Shown: positions 38,101 to 49,246 of the stretch, one piece after another
How the letters are laid out: the number at the start of each line of letters is the position of its first letter
Position numbering within the stretch: the stretch's first letter is position 1
Made by a program: the position numbers and the translations under genes
Notes under the pieces: model-generated
Database searches by the model: none
What the model was told of the DNA's origin: nothing
What the model saw: only the letters and a program-made list of their open reading frames with translations
From: Hippophae tibetana
Taxonomy: Eukaryota; Streptophyta; Magnoliopsida; Rosales; Elaeagnaceae
Assembly (NCBI GenBank): GCA_037013495.1
Contig: CM072811.1
Span: 17,924,659 to 17,988,658 of the forward strand
Direction of reading: 5' to 3'
Length of the DNA: 64,000 nt

Positions 38101-39097
38101 TGTTAGTAATAATTTAATGAATTTTTTTTTATTTAATTATTTTAAAGATGAATTTAAATGTCTTTGATATTTTGCCTGTGTGTAACACATTGAAATTCTC
38201 AATTAAATCTTAATTTTAGACCACATTGTACCTAAAATTAAATTAAATTTTGGGACAACTAGTGTATTGCCATGAAAATATGGGTCCACGTACATATTTT
38301 TTGTTAAATAATGGTACTACTAATGTAAAAAAAATTGAATAACACAATTACTCTTCATTTATAGCATGTGTCAAGTATGTGATGAAATCCCCAATTTAAA
38401 ATATGAAATTGGACTATTTGTATACCATAAAGTAAATGGGGACTATTATTGTACCACTTTGATGATAGGGGTCCATATAAGTACCTTTTGGTTAAAAGGG
38501 ATATTACTAAGGTACCAAACTAGACATTACTCATTATAATCACTTGTTCCACACATCTAGTCACGAATAAAGTCTTTGAGCCTTAGAAATAACTTTGTAT
38601 TCGGGCTCTAAAGCAAATAACATTGTATGCGGGCTCTAAAGCAAAGATAAAATGTTGCCTCTTTTTCTCATGCCATTGGTAATGAGGTTGTGATTCATAT
38701 TTGTTCCTACAGCAGGTCCCAAAACGTTTATTTCTAATGTTTTAGTATTTTTTTTTCATGGAAAGATTATATGTAATCTTAACCATATGACAAAAAATAT
38801 GTTGCTAAAATGTTTTGAAAAGCTGCAAAATCAAATGTCAGAATATATTTAATAATTATCTCATTTTCCTATAGGTGTAACCTGGTGAATTTAATGGTGG
38901 AGATGGACCGAATCTTACGTCCAGAAGGAACAGTTGTGGTTAGAGATTCTCCTGAGGTTCTGGAGAAAGTAGCTCGTGTGGCTCGTGTTGTAAGGTGGAA
39001 AGCCACCGTATATGATAAAGAACCCGGATCTTATGGGAAGGAAGAAGTTTTGGTAGCCACCAAAAGCCTCTGGAAGCTGCCTGCAACAGCCCACTGA
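32149..39097 (+). CDS. QUA3: QUASIMODO3-like Golgi methyltransferase (PMT13 type), 7 exons
   Basis: Exons: 32149-32574, 33168-33371, 33474-33684, 33770-34031, 35733-36107, 36649-36744, 38875-39097. All introns are GT..AG, phases agree, and the joined frame is 598 codons plus TGA; Arabidopsis QUA3 is about 600 aa. The protein opens [11 protein letters not shown], has one membrane anchor at residues about 18-38 ([20 protein letters not shown]), and then the DUF248 methyltransferase region. [19 protein letters not shown] leads to the SAM-binding LDMGCG (205-210, split by intron 2) and [12 protein letters not shown]. Later come [46 protein letters not shown] and [15 protein letters not shown]. 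In the family this is a type II Golgi protein implicated in homogalacturonan methylation of pectin. The start is the first ATG in frame and matches the family N-terminus. No stop or frameshift was seen. Introns 4 (1.7 kb) and 6 (2.1 kb) are enlarged by inserted repeats. Confidence 0.95.
34118..35515. mobile_element. Non-autonomous inverted-repeat insertion in QUA3 intron 4
   Basis: The left end (TTTTTAAAAGATAGAAACTAG, CATTGAGGCGC) and the reverse complement of the right end (TTTTAAAAAACTATCTAATG, CTAGCTCAAGGC) are similar. Near both ends are clusters of AAGCCTCAAGGCG-like words (34175-34215 and 35360-35420), in inverted relation. There is no transposase frame. It resembles hAT-type non-autonomous elements with AGGC-rich subterminal regions, but no clean 8-bp target duplication was found, so the class is uncertain. 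Confidence 0.45.
36958..38519. mobile_element. Long-TIR element in QUA3 intron 6
   Basis: The two ends are inverted copies over about 250 bp. TTTGGTATTTTAGTGGTACC at the left corresponds to the reverse complement of the right end, TTTGGTACCTTAGTAATATC. Further in, CCAATTTTATATTTTAATTT pairs with CCAATTTCATATTTTAAATT, and TCATAGCAGTACACTAG with TCATGGCAATACACTAG. Identity is roughly 65-75% by eye. The interior has no transposase. Long TIRs suggest a Mutator-like non-autonomous element, but no 9-bp target duplication is visible. Splicing signals of the host intron are intact on both sides. Confidence 0.6.
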
Positions 39098-39970
39098 TCC
39101 AAAAAATTTTACTTCTACTTTAGGTATACTTTTCTATATACCTTCCTTTAGCCCAATTATATGTTAAGACTCCATCTACATGCACAAAATGAAACTAGGG
39201 TTAAACTGAGTGGAATGTGCAAAAGTGCGAAGAAAGTTGCTGATGTTTCATTCATGTTAGATTTACGCGGACCAGTAGTCATCACAACTTAAGATAGTTC
39301 AAAGGATCATGCAATTCTTTTATTTCCTTTTCCTTTATTTGTTTATTTATTTCTAATCATAATTTATTTTCATATTAAAGAAAATCATCAGTAATTTTGA
39401 TGATGCTTTGCATTTTTTTTATTTTGGGTCTCCATTGTTGTCATTTTAGAAATTTTCCTCTTATATTTTCTCGTGGTGGTTGAGGATGCTAGTTTATAAG
39501 TGAACTGTACATATAATCATATATTAATTTTGACCCCATAATCACTTTTGTTATTGTTACAAAGAAATTGTATAAATTGATTATTTTATCTTTATAATTA
39601 ATTACGTACTACTATTGTTGTATAAAATTGTAATTAATAAAAAGTGTGGCATTACTAATTTGAGTTGTAATATTGTCATGCAGTTATTTCTCTTTTATAT
39701 CTGTTTTTCCTTCCTGAAATTAATGTACGTACCTTGCAAATGCTCCTTCCTGAAATTATTTAAGATTTTGTGGAAGCCGATTTCTAAGAAATTACCCCCA
39801 AAGAGGTAGTGATGATATCATATTATCATGTAGAGAAAAGTGAAAACATTTTGTATATTAGATAGTTGGTGTCAAAACATTTTGTATATATATATTAAAA
39901 TGAATTATTTTATTTTATTAATTTTAATTAAAATGTTATTATTATTATGTTGAGTGATTAAAATTTGGAT
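39098..39970. other. 3' flank of QUA3, no further gene seen
   Basis: This should hold the QUA3 3' untranslated region; several T-rich stretches and AATAA-type words occur from 39350 on, but no single polyadenylation signal stands out. The frame at 39615-39809 shows no recognisable features. Confidence 0.5.
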
Positions 39971-40670
39971 TTTTTTAAACAGAGTGATATATTCATTAAA
40001 TCAGCATAAATCAGAAAAACAAATACAGTTACATAGTTTTAATATCATGCAGAACTAAACCTGCACTACTGGAGGAAACTCCTCTAACAAAAACCATCTC
40101 TCCATGGCATGTAATGCATGTTATGGCAAGCTTTGCCATTGCTTGGGCAACACTGTTACACTGCTTCGGACAATTGCTCCACGTTACCGACACCAACGAG
40201 CACGAGATACGAATAATGTCATTTATCATGTTTCCTTAAGCTGCCCATTCCCTTCCTTAAAAAGATTGTATGCCGGACAGGAATTAGTTTCAATTTGGAG
40301 CCTTCTAAAACCTTGCTTCCAATGAAAAGCGGATACTTTCATAAATTGCATGCAATTCAGCTCCCAAAACTGTTGAAGCACTCTCAACTGGCATCATTGT
40401 TGTCAGAAAAAACATCCCCTTGCTGCCCAGCCAACCCATGCGTTCCTTTGAGCATCCTAGTCACATTTAATTCCAGATTTTCACCTCTTGGCACAAGCCA
40501 TTTGGTAGGATAATGAGGTGATGCTGAACCTTTGTAGCTTCTAAAAACTGTTTCCACCATTCCACTAGCCTCTTCACCGGTGAACGTGAAGGTAAGAAAC
40601 GTCTGCCAAATAGCACATTGTTCCTTTCATTACACAATCCCCTTACAAAGAACAACCAATAGGACAAACT
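39971..40670 (-). pseudogene. LINE-type (RVT_3) RNase H relic
   Basis: On the minus strand, 40685-40560 reads FFVRGLCNERNNVLFGRRFL, the stretch before the RNase H in plant non-LTR elements (LW..RN...F). Further on are SASTVLGAELHAIYESI (about 40380) and, at 40229-40029, IRISCSLVSVTWSNCPKQCN then SVAQAMAKLA. This matches the end of the domain (V.....HV.R..N..AH.LAK.A). A few stops and shifts interrupt it. It ends where the copia-family LTR text begins at 40671, so the two insertions abut. Confidence 0.6.
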
Positions 40671-40950
40671 CAGGATTACATTCATGCATTTAATAGCACG
40701 TGTTCATAAATTTAAAATTATTTTTGGTGTTAAAATATTTATTTATTTATACTTCAATCAATTTATTTAATTATTAATTAAACATTTTTAGATATATTTT
40801 AATATTTTTAAATGTTTTAAAAAATAATTTTTTTATAATATAAAAAAAGAAAGAAAGAAAAGGTTGCCCAAAGTAAAAGAAAATATATATATATATATAT
40901 ATATATTAACATTTCAGAGGATATGTCATGATTAAAGTAATAATATATAT
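40671..40950 (+). repeat. Partial + strand LTR of the older copia element
   Basis: GATTACATTCATGCATTTAAT through AAAGTAAAAGAAAATATATA and ATTAACATTTCAGAGGATAT matches 48091-48300 plus 49885-49935 in direct orientation, about 80% by eye. The first 150 bp present in the 3' LTR are missing here. I read it as the remains of the 5' LTR, and the short match 42600-42655 with 49945-49990 as its continuation after an insertion. Confidence 0.5.
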
Positions 40951-40981
40951 ATATTATGTGAAAATTTATAAAATATGGACC

Positions 40982-42353
40982 TGATTAACCTAGTGAGTGG
41001 TGAATATGTTATTTTAAGTTTATCAATTTATAACCTCATAACTTAAACAAAGCGACCAGATATACAATCGTGTGTAAAAATAAAGTACGAAAATAAGATA
41101 ACAACGTGCGATATTTTTAGGTGGAAACAACCTAGATTACAACTATGACCTAAAAGGAAAACCATCGGTCCACCAAACCACCTAACTTTCCACTATGAAA
41201 AATAAATGTTCAAGTACAAATTCGGTCTTATGCTACCTTCCCTAAAATACTACCCCAATGTATCTTACTTACGAGCCCCTACTCTGTTTTTACAGTTTCC
41301 AATATTAGAGTGAGTGGTTTCCAGATCAACGTTTCAATAAGCTTCTCGTCAATCAGATACGTTCTTAAATTAACTGCAAAATGGTTAGCACAAAAACACA
41401 AGTGCCCGTGTGTGTTCTAGAACAGATTTAATAATGAATAATCATAACTAGATGATTCAAAACATATGCCACTAAAATCAAATCAACTAGTAAATCCTAG
41501 AGAAAAAAGATCAAACATAAGTTCAATAAAAATAGATTCTTTAAAGATTAATAATCAAATCAAATAACTATGATATGACAAAAAATTATTTGATCTAACA
41601 AGAACAAAAATAAAGAAGAAGCCATAAGAACATCTTATCAAAATATCATAAAATAATTAGGATTTTTAATCAATCAAACATAACCACCAATATTTGATAG
41701 ATGAACTAAATAAAGAAGCCTAAAGAATTATGATCTTATGTTTGTAAAATAAGAGAGAGAAATTAAGAAGAATAGAATAATGCTCTTACGTGGTTTATTG
41801 AAACAATGAGCAATGAGTTTTATTTATAGGAAGAATTAGTTGATAAATATATTATTTTCCATTACAAATAGGATTAGTAATACTCATTAATTAAGAAGAC
41901 TTCTATATGATTGGTAAATATCTTTTCTATTACAAATAGGATTAGTAATACTTAATAATTAAGAAAACTCCTATTTAAAGAAGAGTTATTTTAAAATATT
42001 ATCATTAATCATGAAAATTCCTATTTAAAAAAGAGTTCCTTTAAAATATATTTTATGCTATCTTTAAGGCTAAGATTTAAGTTATAATTTAGGGTATATC
42101 TTATATTATATTTTAGCATATATCTTATTCTATATTTTAGCAACAAAAATAATTTCATATTTATAAATATGTGGTATTAAATGCGTGAATGCAATCCTAT
42201 GTGTTATAGTTATAACAGATATACCTGAAGCACGACTATCTGAAATTTTGACGTTTCTTCAACTTTGTTTGATAGACTTGATAGTGAACTTAAAAATAAG
42301 TTTACAGATAAATATTTTGTTCACAAAAATAACCAATATTTATAATCCTTACA
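40982..42353 (-). mobile_element. Inverted LTR of the same copia family (probable solo LTR)
   Basis: On the minus strand, from 42353: TGTAAGGATTATAAATATTG parallels the 3' LTR start TGTAAGGACTATAAGTGTTG at 47936. Near 41825, TTCCTATAAATAAAACTC is a TATA region. 41490-41010 matches 50160-50630 inverted over about 470 bp (GTTCTAGAACA, ACGTATCTGATTG, GGAAACCACTCAC and TAGGTCATAGTTG are shared blocks). On + it begins TG and ends CA, as an LTR should. No clear 5-bp duplication flanks it, since both sides are AT repeats. Confidence 0.6.
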
Positions 42354-42659
42354 ATATATATATATATATATATATAAATTATTACTTTAACTTTTCCAAG
42401 AGGTTTGATTAAAGTAATAATGATACATATATATATTAATGCAAAAACCAAATTGTGTATGGGTGCTGCAATTGTCGAACTGTTGTCGAAAACAAAAGAA
42501 AAGGAGTAAATCAGAGGAATGACATAAGAGCTTAATTCAAATGGTTAATATATATTTATATATATATATATATATATATATCTTAGTGTTGGCTTGTAGG
42601 GAAAATGGAAAGCTTTATTGATCTTCACTTTGAATGATATAGGTAATATATATATTTCT

Positions 42660-45600
42660 ACAGAATGTGCTAACAATAAAATAAAGTTGAAAAAGCCTTT
42701 AATGCTACACAAAGTGACACAGAAAGTGAGTAGGACAATGCTAGTAACTCAGAGAATGATGACACTAATTATTGTGCCTTCACCGCAACTGGAAAAGCAC
42801 ACCATAATGACTCCGACTTTAGCTCGGATGAAGAAAATGAAGAAACAAACTCTTCTTTCTTACTGTCTAAGTTTAATGTATAAAATTATGAGGAACTATT
42901 CATGGATTGTCTAGGTGCTAAGGAAGAGAGAGATAAATTACTTGTGGAAGTAACTAAACTTAATGATATCAACAATGTTCAAAAAAATAAATTGCTCTAG
43001 CCTAGATAAAGATAACAAGGAATTGTCTGAACATATTAATGCCCTAAATCTGAGACTTGCAGAAACCACTGAGAAAAACAAAAAGCTTAGGCAAGAACTT
43101 AGTATTGCAAAAGAGACGGTGATGAATTTGACCATTAGTGCTAAAAAGTTAATCAAAGTCCTAGACTATGGAAAGCCACATGGAGATAAGAGAGATCTTG
43201 GATACATAGATGAATAGTCAACACCTTCATCATCCAAAACTCAATTTGTAAAGCCCATCGTTGCTCAAGCGAGGAAGGTAATTTCTGCACCTTATCACTC
43301 TAAACAAATTCAGTTTGTTCCCACCTTTCATCATTGTGAGGAAAAGACACATTAGACCTAAGTGTAGATTTATATATGCTTATGATTCGATCACGATTAC
43401 AAATGTTTCTTGGACACCTTAAAAATTTTCAAAACATAAAGTTTTTACTATAAGAACTACACAAAAAGAGGAACCTAAGAAACCAGTAACTCAAATGTCC
43501 AAAATTAAAAAAAGGATGGGTTACCATTCTTTGTTTAAAACCTTTAGGAATACAATGAAGGGAGAATTACCTTTGATGATGGTAAAACATCTAAATTTTT
43601 TGGAAAATGCTATGTTCAAATAAAGGGTATCCCTAAACTTGATGAAGTTTTATATGTGGAAGGACTCAAGGAAAACCTGATTAGCATAAGTCAAATATGT
43701 GACAATGATTTTAATATGCAATTTAGAAATAATCATTGTATTGTAACAGATCAAAAGGGTGAATGTATGATTAAGGGAATCAGATCACATGTCAATTGTT
43801 ACTGTATTGATACATCACCCACAGTAACATGTAACCTAGCTAGAAATGACTCAACTACCTTATGGCATGAAAAGCTAGGTCATATGAATTTTAAAGATCT
43901 GGTTAGATTAAATAAAACTAAGGCTGTGCATGGTTTACCTTTTCTCCCAAAAATTGAAACACTTGTATGTGGACCATATCAATTGGGTAAACAAACTAGG
44001 ATCACTCACAAGAAGATTAAGAGTATCAATACAAACAGAGTATTGGAATTGATACATATTGACCTCATGGGTCTTATAAGAACAAAAAGTATTGAAGATA
44101 AGAAATATATCATAATTGTAGTAGATGACTTTTCTTGTTACACTTGGGTAGAATTTCTTAAAGATAAGTAAGATGCTTTTGAGTTCTTCATCTCATATTG
44201 TACAAGAGTGTAGGTTGAAGCAGATGAAAAAATAGTAATCATCAAGAGACTGAGAACAGACCATGGAAAAGAATTTTAAAATACCAAGTATGCTAACTTC
44301 TATAAAGAACATAGTATCTTTCATGAATTATCTGCTCCCATTACACTTCAAAAAAATGGAGTAGTTGAAAAGAAAAACAAGATACTTCAAGAGATGGCAA
44401 GAGTAATGATGCATGCCAAGGGAGTCTCCAAAAGTTTTTGGGCTGAAGCTATAAACATCGCATATCACATTATAAATTGTGTATATCTTTGCCCAGGTAC
44501 AAACCAAACTCTCTATGAGATATAGAGAGGTAAAAAATCAAATCTAAAATTCATGCTTTTTTTCGGAAATAAATGCTACATACTTAGAGATCGAGAACAA
44601 TTGTGCAAGTTTGATTCAATAAGTAATGAAGGTATATTTCTTGGTTATTCCATAAATAGTAAAGCCTATAGAGTCTTCAACTGTAGAACTAATATTGTTA
44701 TAGAATCCATAAATGTCGTAATAGATGATGCAGGTAAGTAGATTAAAAGTGAAAAAATTGGTAATGAAGAAAATTCCACAACATCTCAATTAACAATAAC
44801 TAGTGACATAATTGGAACAAAAGAAGAGAAGTTAGAAGAAAGAGAAGAAAAGAAGGAAGAAGCATAAAAAATCCAACCCGAACTTCAAAAAAATCATCAT
44901 ATTAAGAATATAATTTGAGATCCTAATGCAAGCATGGTAACAAGAAGAAGACAAATAAGTGAGGTAACTTATTTATGCTATATTTCTCAATTTGAACCAA
45001 AAAAATGTGAATGAAACCCTTAGGGATGAATTTTGGATAAATGATATGCAAGATGAGTTAGCTCAATTTAAAAGAAATCATGTATAGATATTAGAAAATA
45101 AGCCTAAAAACAAAATTGTTATTGGAACAAAATAAGTGTTCAAAATAAAATCTGATGAGCATGATATTATTGTTAGAAATAAGGTTATGTTGGTAGCTCA
45201 AGGCTACATGCAAGTAGAAAGAGTTGACTTTGATGAAACATTTGCAGTTGTAGCTAGACTAGAGTCGATGAGGATTTTACTTGCCATTTCTTGTCACATG
45301 AAATTAAAATTATATCAAATGGGTGTTATGTTTGCCTTTTTGAATAGTTTTCTAAATGATGAGGTATACATGGAACAACCAAAAAGATTTGTTGATCTGA
45401 AATTTCCAAATGATGTTTACAAACTTAACAAAGTTCTTTATGGTTTGAAACAAGCTCCACGAGCATGGTACGAGAGACTTACTAACTATCTCTTGAACAA
45501 GGGATTTATTCAAGGGGGAGTTGATAAGACTCTATTCATTAAAAGGAGTAGTGATATGATCCATATTGCTCAAATTTATGTGGATGACATAGTTTTTGGA

Positions 45601-46480
45601 TCCACATCTAGTACACTACTGGATGATTTTGTGCATATTATGAAAAATGAATTTGAAATGTCCATGGTAGATGAAATGACTTTCTTTCTTGGTTTACAAA
45701 TCAAACAATCTCATGATAATATATTTATTTCTCAAACCAAGTACACATGTAACCTTGTTAAAAGGTTTGGTCTTGAAACTAACAGGCCATTAAGGACTCC
45801 TTTAGGTAATAGCACAAAAATTACAAAGGACACTCAAGATAAAAGTGTTGATCAAACCATTTATAGGAGTATGATATGCAGCTTACTTTACCTCACTCAA
45901 GTAGGCATGACATATGTTTTAGTATTAGTGTGTGTGCCCGTTATCAAGATGACCGTAAGGAATCACACTTAGTGAATGCAAAAAGGATCATCAAATATAT
46001 CTCAAGAATAAGTAATTATGGTCTATATTTTATTACTGATACTACATGTGAAGTAAGTGGTTATACAGATGTCGATTGGGCAAGCAACTGGGATGATAGG
46101 AAGAGCATATCAGGTGGTTACTTCTACATTGGGAACAACTTAGTATCCTGGCACAATAAAAATAAGAACTCTATCTCACTCTCTACAACTGAGGCATAAT
46201 ACATTGTTGTAGGAAGCTCTTTCACATAGATGATTTGGATGAATAACATGCTCAAGGACTACGATCACCCACAAGGTATGAAGCTCTTATATTATGATAA
46301 ACTCTAATGCTATATGTATTTCTAAGAACCCAACTCAACATTCTATAACTAAGCACATTGACATTAGGCATCACTTTATTCGAGAATTAGTTGAAGAGAA
46401 AGTAGTGACAAAGCTATAGACACTCAACGATTTGAGTATCTTAGGAGTGTCTTGGGAATTTCTCCCTCAAATTGAATTTC
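42660..46480 (+). pseudogene. Decayed Ty1/copia gag-pol
   Basis: Gag C-terminal pieces are at 42963-43217, with a coiled-coil-like segment and the LDYGKPHGDKRDLGYI motif. A broken zinc-knuckle stretch (HHCEEKTH) is near 43330. GAG-pre-integrase is at 43656-43960 (EGLKENLISISQICDNDFNM, LWHEKLGHMNFKDLVRLNK) and the integrase core at 44040-44450 (DLMG, VVDDFSCYTWVEFLK). Reverse transcriptase is at 45136-45900 (VLYGLKQAPRAWYERL; YVDDIVFGSTSS at about 45577). RNase H is at 45980-46200 (GYTDVDWASNWDDRKSISGG, SLSTTEA). Stops fall after 44171, 44741, 45972 and 46199. All catalytic regions are recognisable, yet no long intact polyprotein remains. It is clearly older than the copia at 52756. Confidence 0.85.
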
Positions 46481-47935
46481 AAATTTTATTATTAAAAAAA
46501 ACAAAAAAAAAGGAGAGAAAAAGAAGTAGAATTTTTGTCTGGCCAACATAGTATTGGACTTATTTAATACTTACATATATATAACCTCATTTTTAGTGAC
46601 TTGACTCATTTTGATATTTATTGTATAAATTATTCTACAATTTTGACTTATGAACACACATATTCTTTTACATATGATGATTGATGTTGACATAAACTTA
46701 TTCACACACTCACGAACACATATATATGCTATGCTTAAAGTTTATGAATTTTCTTGAAAGACTCTAGGACTTCAACTAATCTTAACTGTAAAGTTGTGTT
46801 GAGTTCCATTTCTTACTTTCTAAAACTTTATCGTATAGAGACATCCTGTATTGAGAGGGCTACCTACTGTGATGTGTGAAGCTACTACAGTTAGTGGAAA
46901 GGGCTACCTCATAACTAGTGTGAAAGTTATCATAATATGTTTATGGTTGATGCAAAAAAAAAAAAAATTCTACAAAAAGAAACTACCTATAAAACTTGTA
47001 CTTGGAATGCACAAAAAGAAAGAACCAATAGAGGTTGAAAAACAAAAAAAATAAATATCATTTGCCTCATTTATAAAAAAAAAAAATTTAAGTCCTCTTT
47101 TGGTAAATAAATTTTATTTTGTGAGATTGAAGACTCGATTATAATTTTATATGATAGGTGATATTTTTTCTTTTGAGTCTTTCTTGATTAGTCATAAATG
47201 AATTAATTGATATATTTGTGGAGTTTAAACATATACACTACTTTTAAGTAAATGTTGATATGTCATTATATGTGCAAAGTGCGTTTGTATGCCTCTTCTA
47301 CTTTAGTTGCTTATTTACATAATAAAATAATCAAAATTTGAGTTAAAAAATGATGAGTTTTTAATTGGTTGTGTGATCGTTTGTGATTAAATGATTATAA
47401 TACCTTATGTGGCTATTTATGAATTTTTTAAAAAAAATTTAGATTTTTATTTTTCATTTACATCTTTTATTTATTTATTTATTATCATTTTAATTGTTTT
47501 CTAAGTTAGAAAGTCATAGAACTTAGGAGGATTTTAAAGCATATTACACTTCTTCATTACTCTGATTTTACATTGCTAAATCTTGAGGAGGAATTTAGTT
47601 TCATTGATTTATCTAATGCTTTGTCCTTCTCGTATGTTAAAAAAAATGGTGAAAATAATGTATTTTACTTCTATGTTTTTATTTTGCTATGCATATAGGG
47701 GAAGAACATATTTAATTAAGCTTGATTGGTGTGAATGCATACTACATGACTATTCTTTACACTTTGCTTATTTCTATGTACTTACAAGCTTTTCAAGTTG
47801 TAGCGAAAATGGATTCACTGAATCATAGAATAGTTCTACTATAGAGTCTCAGATATCATTGTATTTTTCTTATTTTTATAAGTGTCATGCAGTGAGTGAG
47901 AGGTTTTGCCACATGAAAATACCAAAGGGAGAGTT
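46481..47935. other. 3' non-coding part of the older copia element
   Basis: About 1.4 kb between the end of RNase H and the 3' LTR, with no recognised gene. The 81-codon frame at 47583-47828 has no known motif. Purine-rich CAAAGGGAGAG at 47923-47933 just before the LTR start is the likely polypurine tract. Such a long 3' spacer is seen in SIRE-type copia elements, some of which carry an env-like frame; none is visible here. Confidence 0.5.
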
Positions 47936-48339
47936 TGTAAGGACTATAAGTGTTGACTATTTTCATGGACAAAATATTTACCTGCAAACTTGGTTTTAGG
48001 CCTCATATCCAGTCTATCAAGAAAAGCCTAACAAATGCTCGAGTTTCAGATAGTTATACTTGAGGTTATATTTTATAACTACGGTACATATGATTACATT
48101 CATGCATTTAATAACACATGTTTATAAATCTGAAATTATATTTTATTGCTAAAATATTTATTTATTTAAACTTAAATCAATTTATTTAATAATTAATTAA
48201 ATATTTTTTTGATATGTTTTAATATTTTTAAATATTTTAAAAAATAATTTATTAGAATATTAAAAAAAAGGCTACCGAAAGTAAAAGATTATATATATAT
48301 ATATATTGGGGAATTAACCTTTCAAAAATACTGACGTTC

Positions 48340-49104
48340 CCAATTAGTATTGTAATTTCCCTTCCTCATTGTACAACTTACAATTATTGGGATTATTACC
48401 GTGCATGGTTTAATGCTTTTCTTATCCAAAACAAAGATAACCAACATTCTTGATTATTTTTCTTTGTTAATAAATCTATTAATCCATCCCGATTTTCATC
48501 TTGGTTTTCTGAGTGGTAGAAATTATTTGGAAACCTTCATTCCAACCTCATTTCCTTTGTAAAGGAAAGTTATGAATCCTTTCAAAATCATTACAAACCA
48601 TCATTAGAGGAAACTAGATTCCCTCCTATTTGTATATTTTTTTCAAAATTTTATCTCCCTTGGGTATGTCAATGAGTCTTAAACCCTATTACATCAGAGG
48701 TAATTACCATTACCGGTTCATTTCAAATCAAGTGGTGATTTTCATTTACGATCCCTAAAATATTATTACAACCAGCTGTTGAAAAATGGCTTATGCAAAA
48801 GGGTCACAGAGAACCCCAAGTGAAGAAACTACAAGCATTTTCACTCTTATTAGCACAAAATTCATACACAAATGCCTTAATTTCTCAAGCAAAAACTCAA
48901 GAGGAACTCTTGGATATTATTAAACAATTATCACATGGATCTTCTGGCCAGACTTCTGAAGTCAAGAAAGAAGAAGATTCATATGAGACTAAATCTCCCA
49001 ATGAAACAATCTCACCAACATCAAAACCTTCATTGGATGATCTAATCAATTTAAAAATAACCAGTGAAGACCTAAGTTTTTGGATCGATAAAATCTGTTC
49101 CTAA
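48340..49104 (+). pseudogene. C-terminal polyprotein-like relic, unidentified
   Basis: An open 103-codon frame (48793-49104) continues text upstream that reads through a few stops: SYESFQNHYKPSLEETRFPP, FFSKFYLPW, FQIKWWFSF, AVEKWLMQKGHREPQVKKLQ. The later part is S/E/K-rich and ends in LDDLINLKITSEDLSFWIDK and a stop. No catalytic motif is present. The W-rich PW...KWW pattern looks like a retroelement or pararetrovirus polyprotein segment, but I cannot name the family. Confidence 0.35.
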
Positions 49105-49114
49105 AAATATTATT

Positions 49115-49246
49115 GGGCATGCGTGTCCATTTACTTATTACATTGGGCCTACGTTTCCATTTATAATTATTGGACCTACGAGTCCATTTATTATTATTAG
49201 GTCTACGAGTCCATTTATTATTACTTTGGACCTGTGTGTCCATTTA
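49115..49246. repeat. Five copies of a ~28-bp repeat (CCTACGAGTCCATTTATTATTA)
   Basis: TACGAGTCCATTTA-like cores occur at 49121, 49148, 49175, 49203 and 49231. Spacing is 27-29 bp, with 2-5 changes between copies. The array starts 11 bp after the stop codon of the coding relic. The frames seen through it on both strands are by-products of the repeat. Confidence 0.8.

Noticed and set aside
36958-38519. 9-bp target duplication for the intron 6 element
   Set aside because: Flanks AATTGCTCT and CTAGACATT do not match; no duplication is claimed.
40977-42358. 5-bp target duplication around the inverted copia-family LTR
   Set aside because: GGACC on the left and ATATA on the right differ; borders in AT repeats are uncertain.
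47583-47828. Possible env-like frame in the older copia
   Set aside because: 81 codons, no signal peptide plus coiled coil or other env feature; position alone is not enough.
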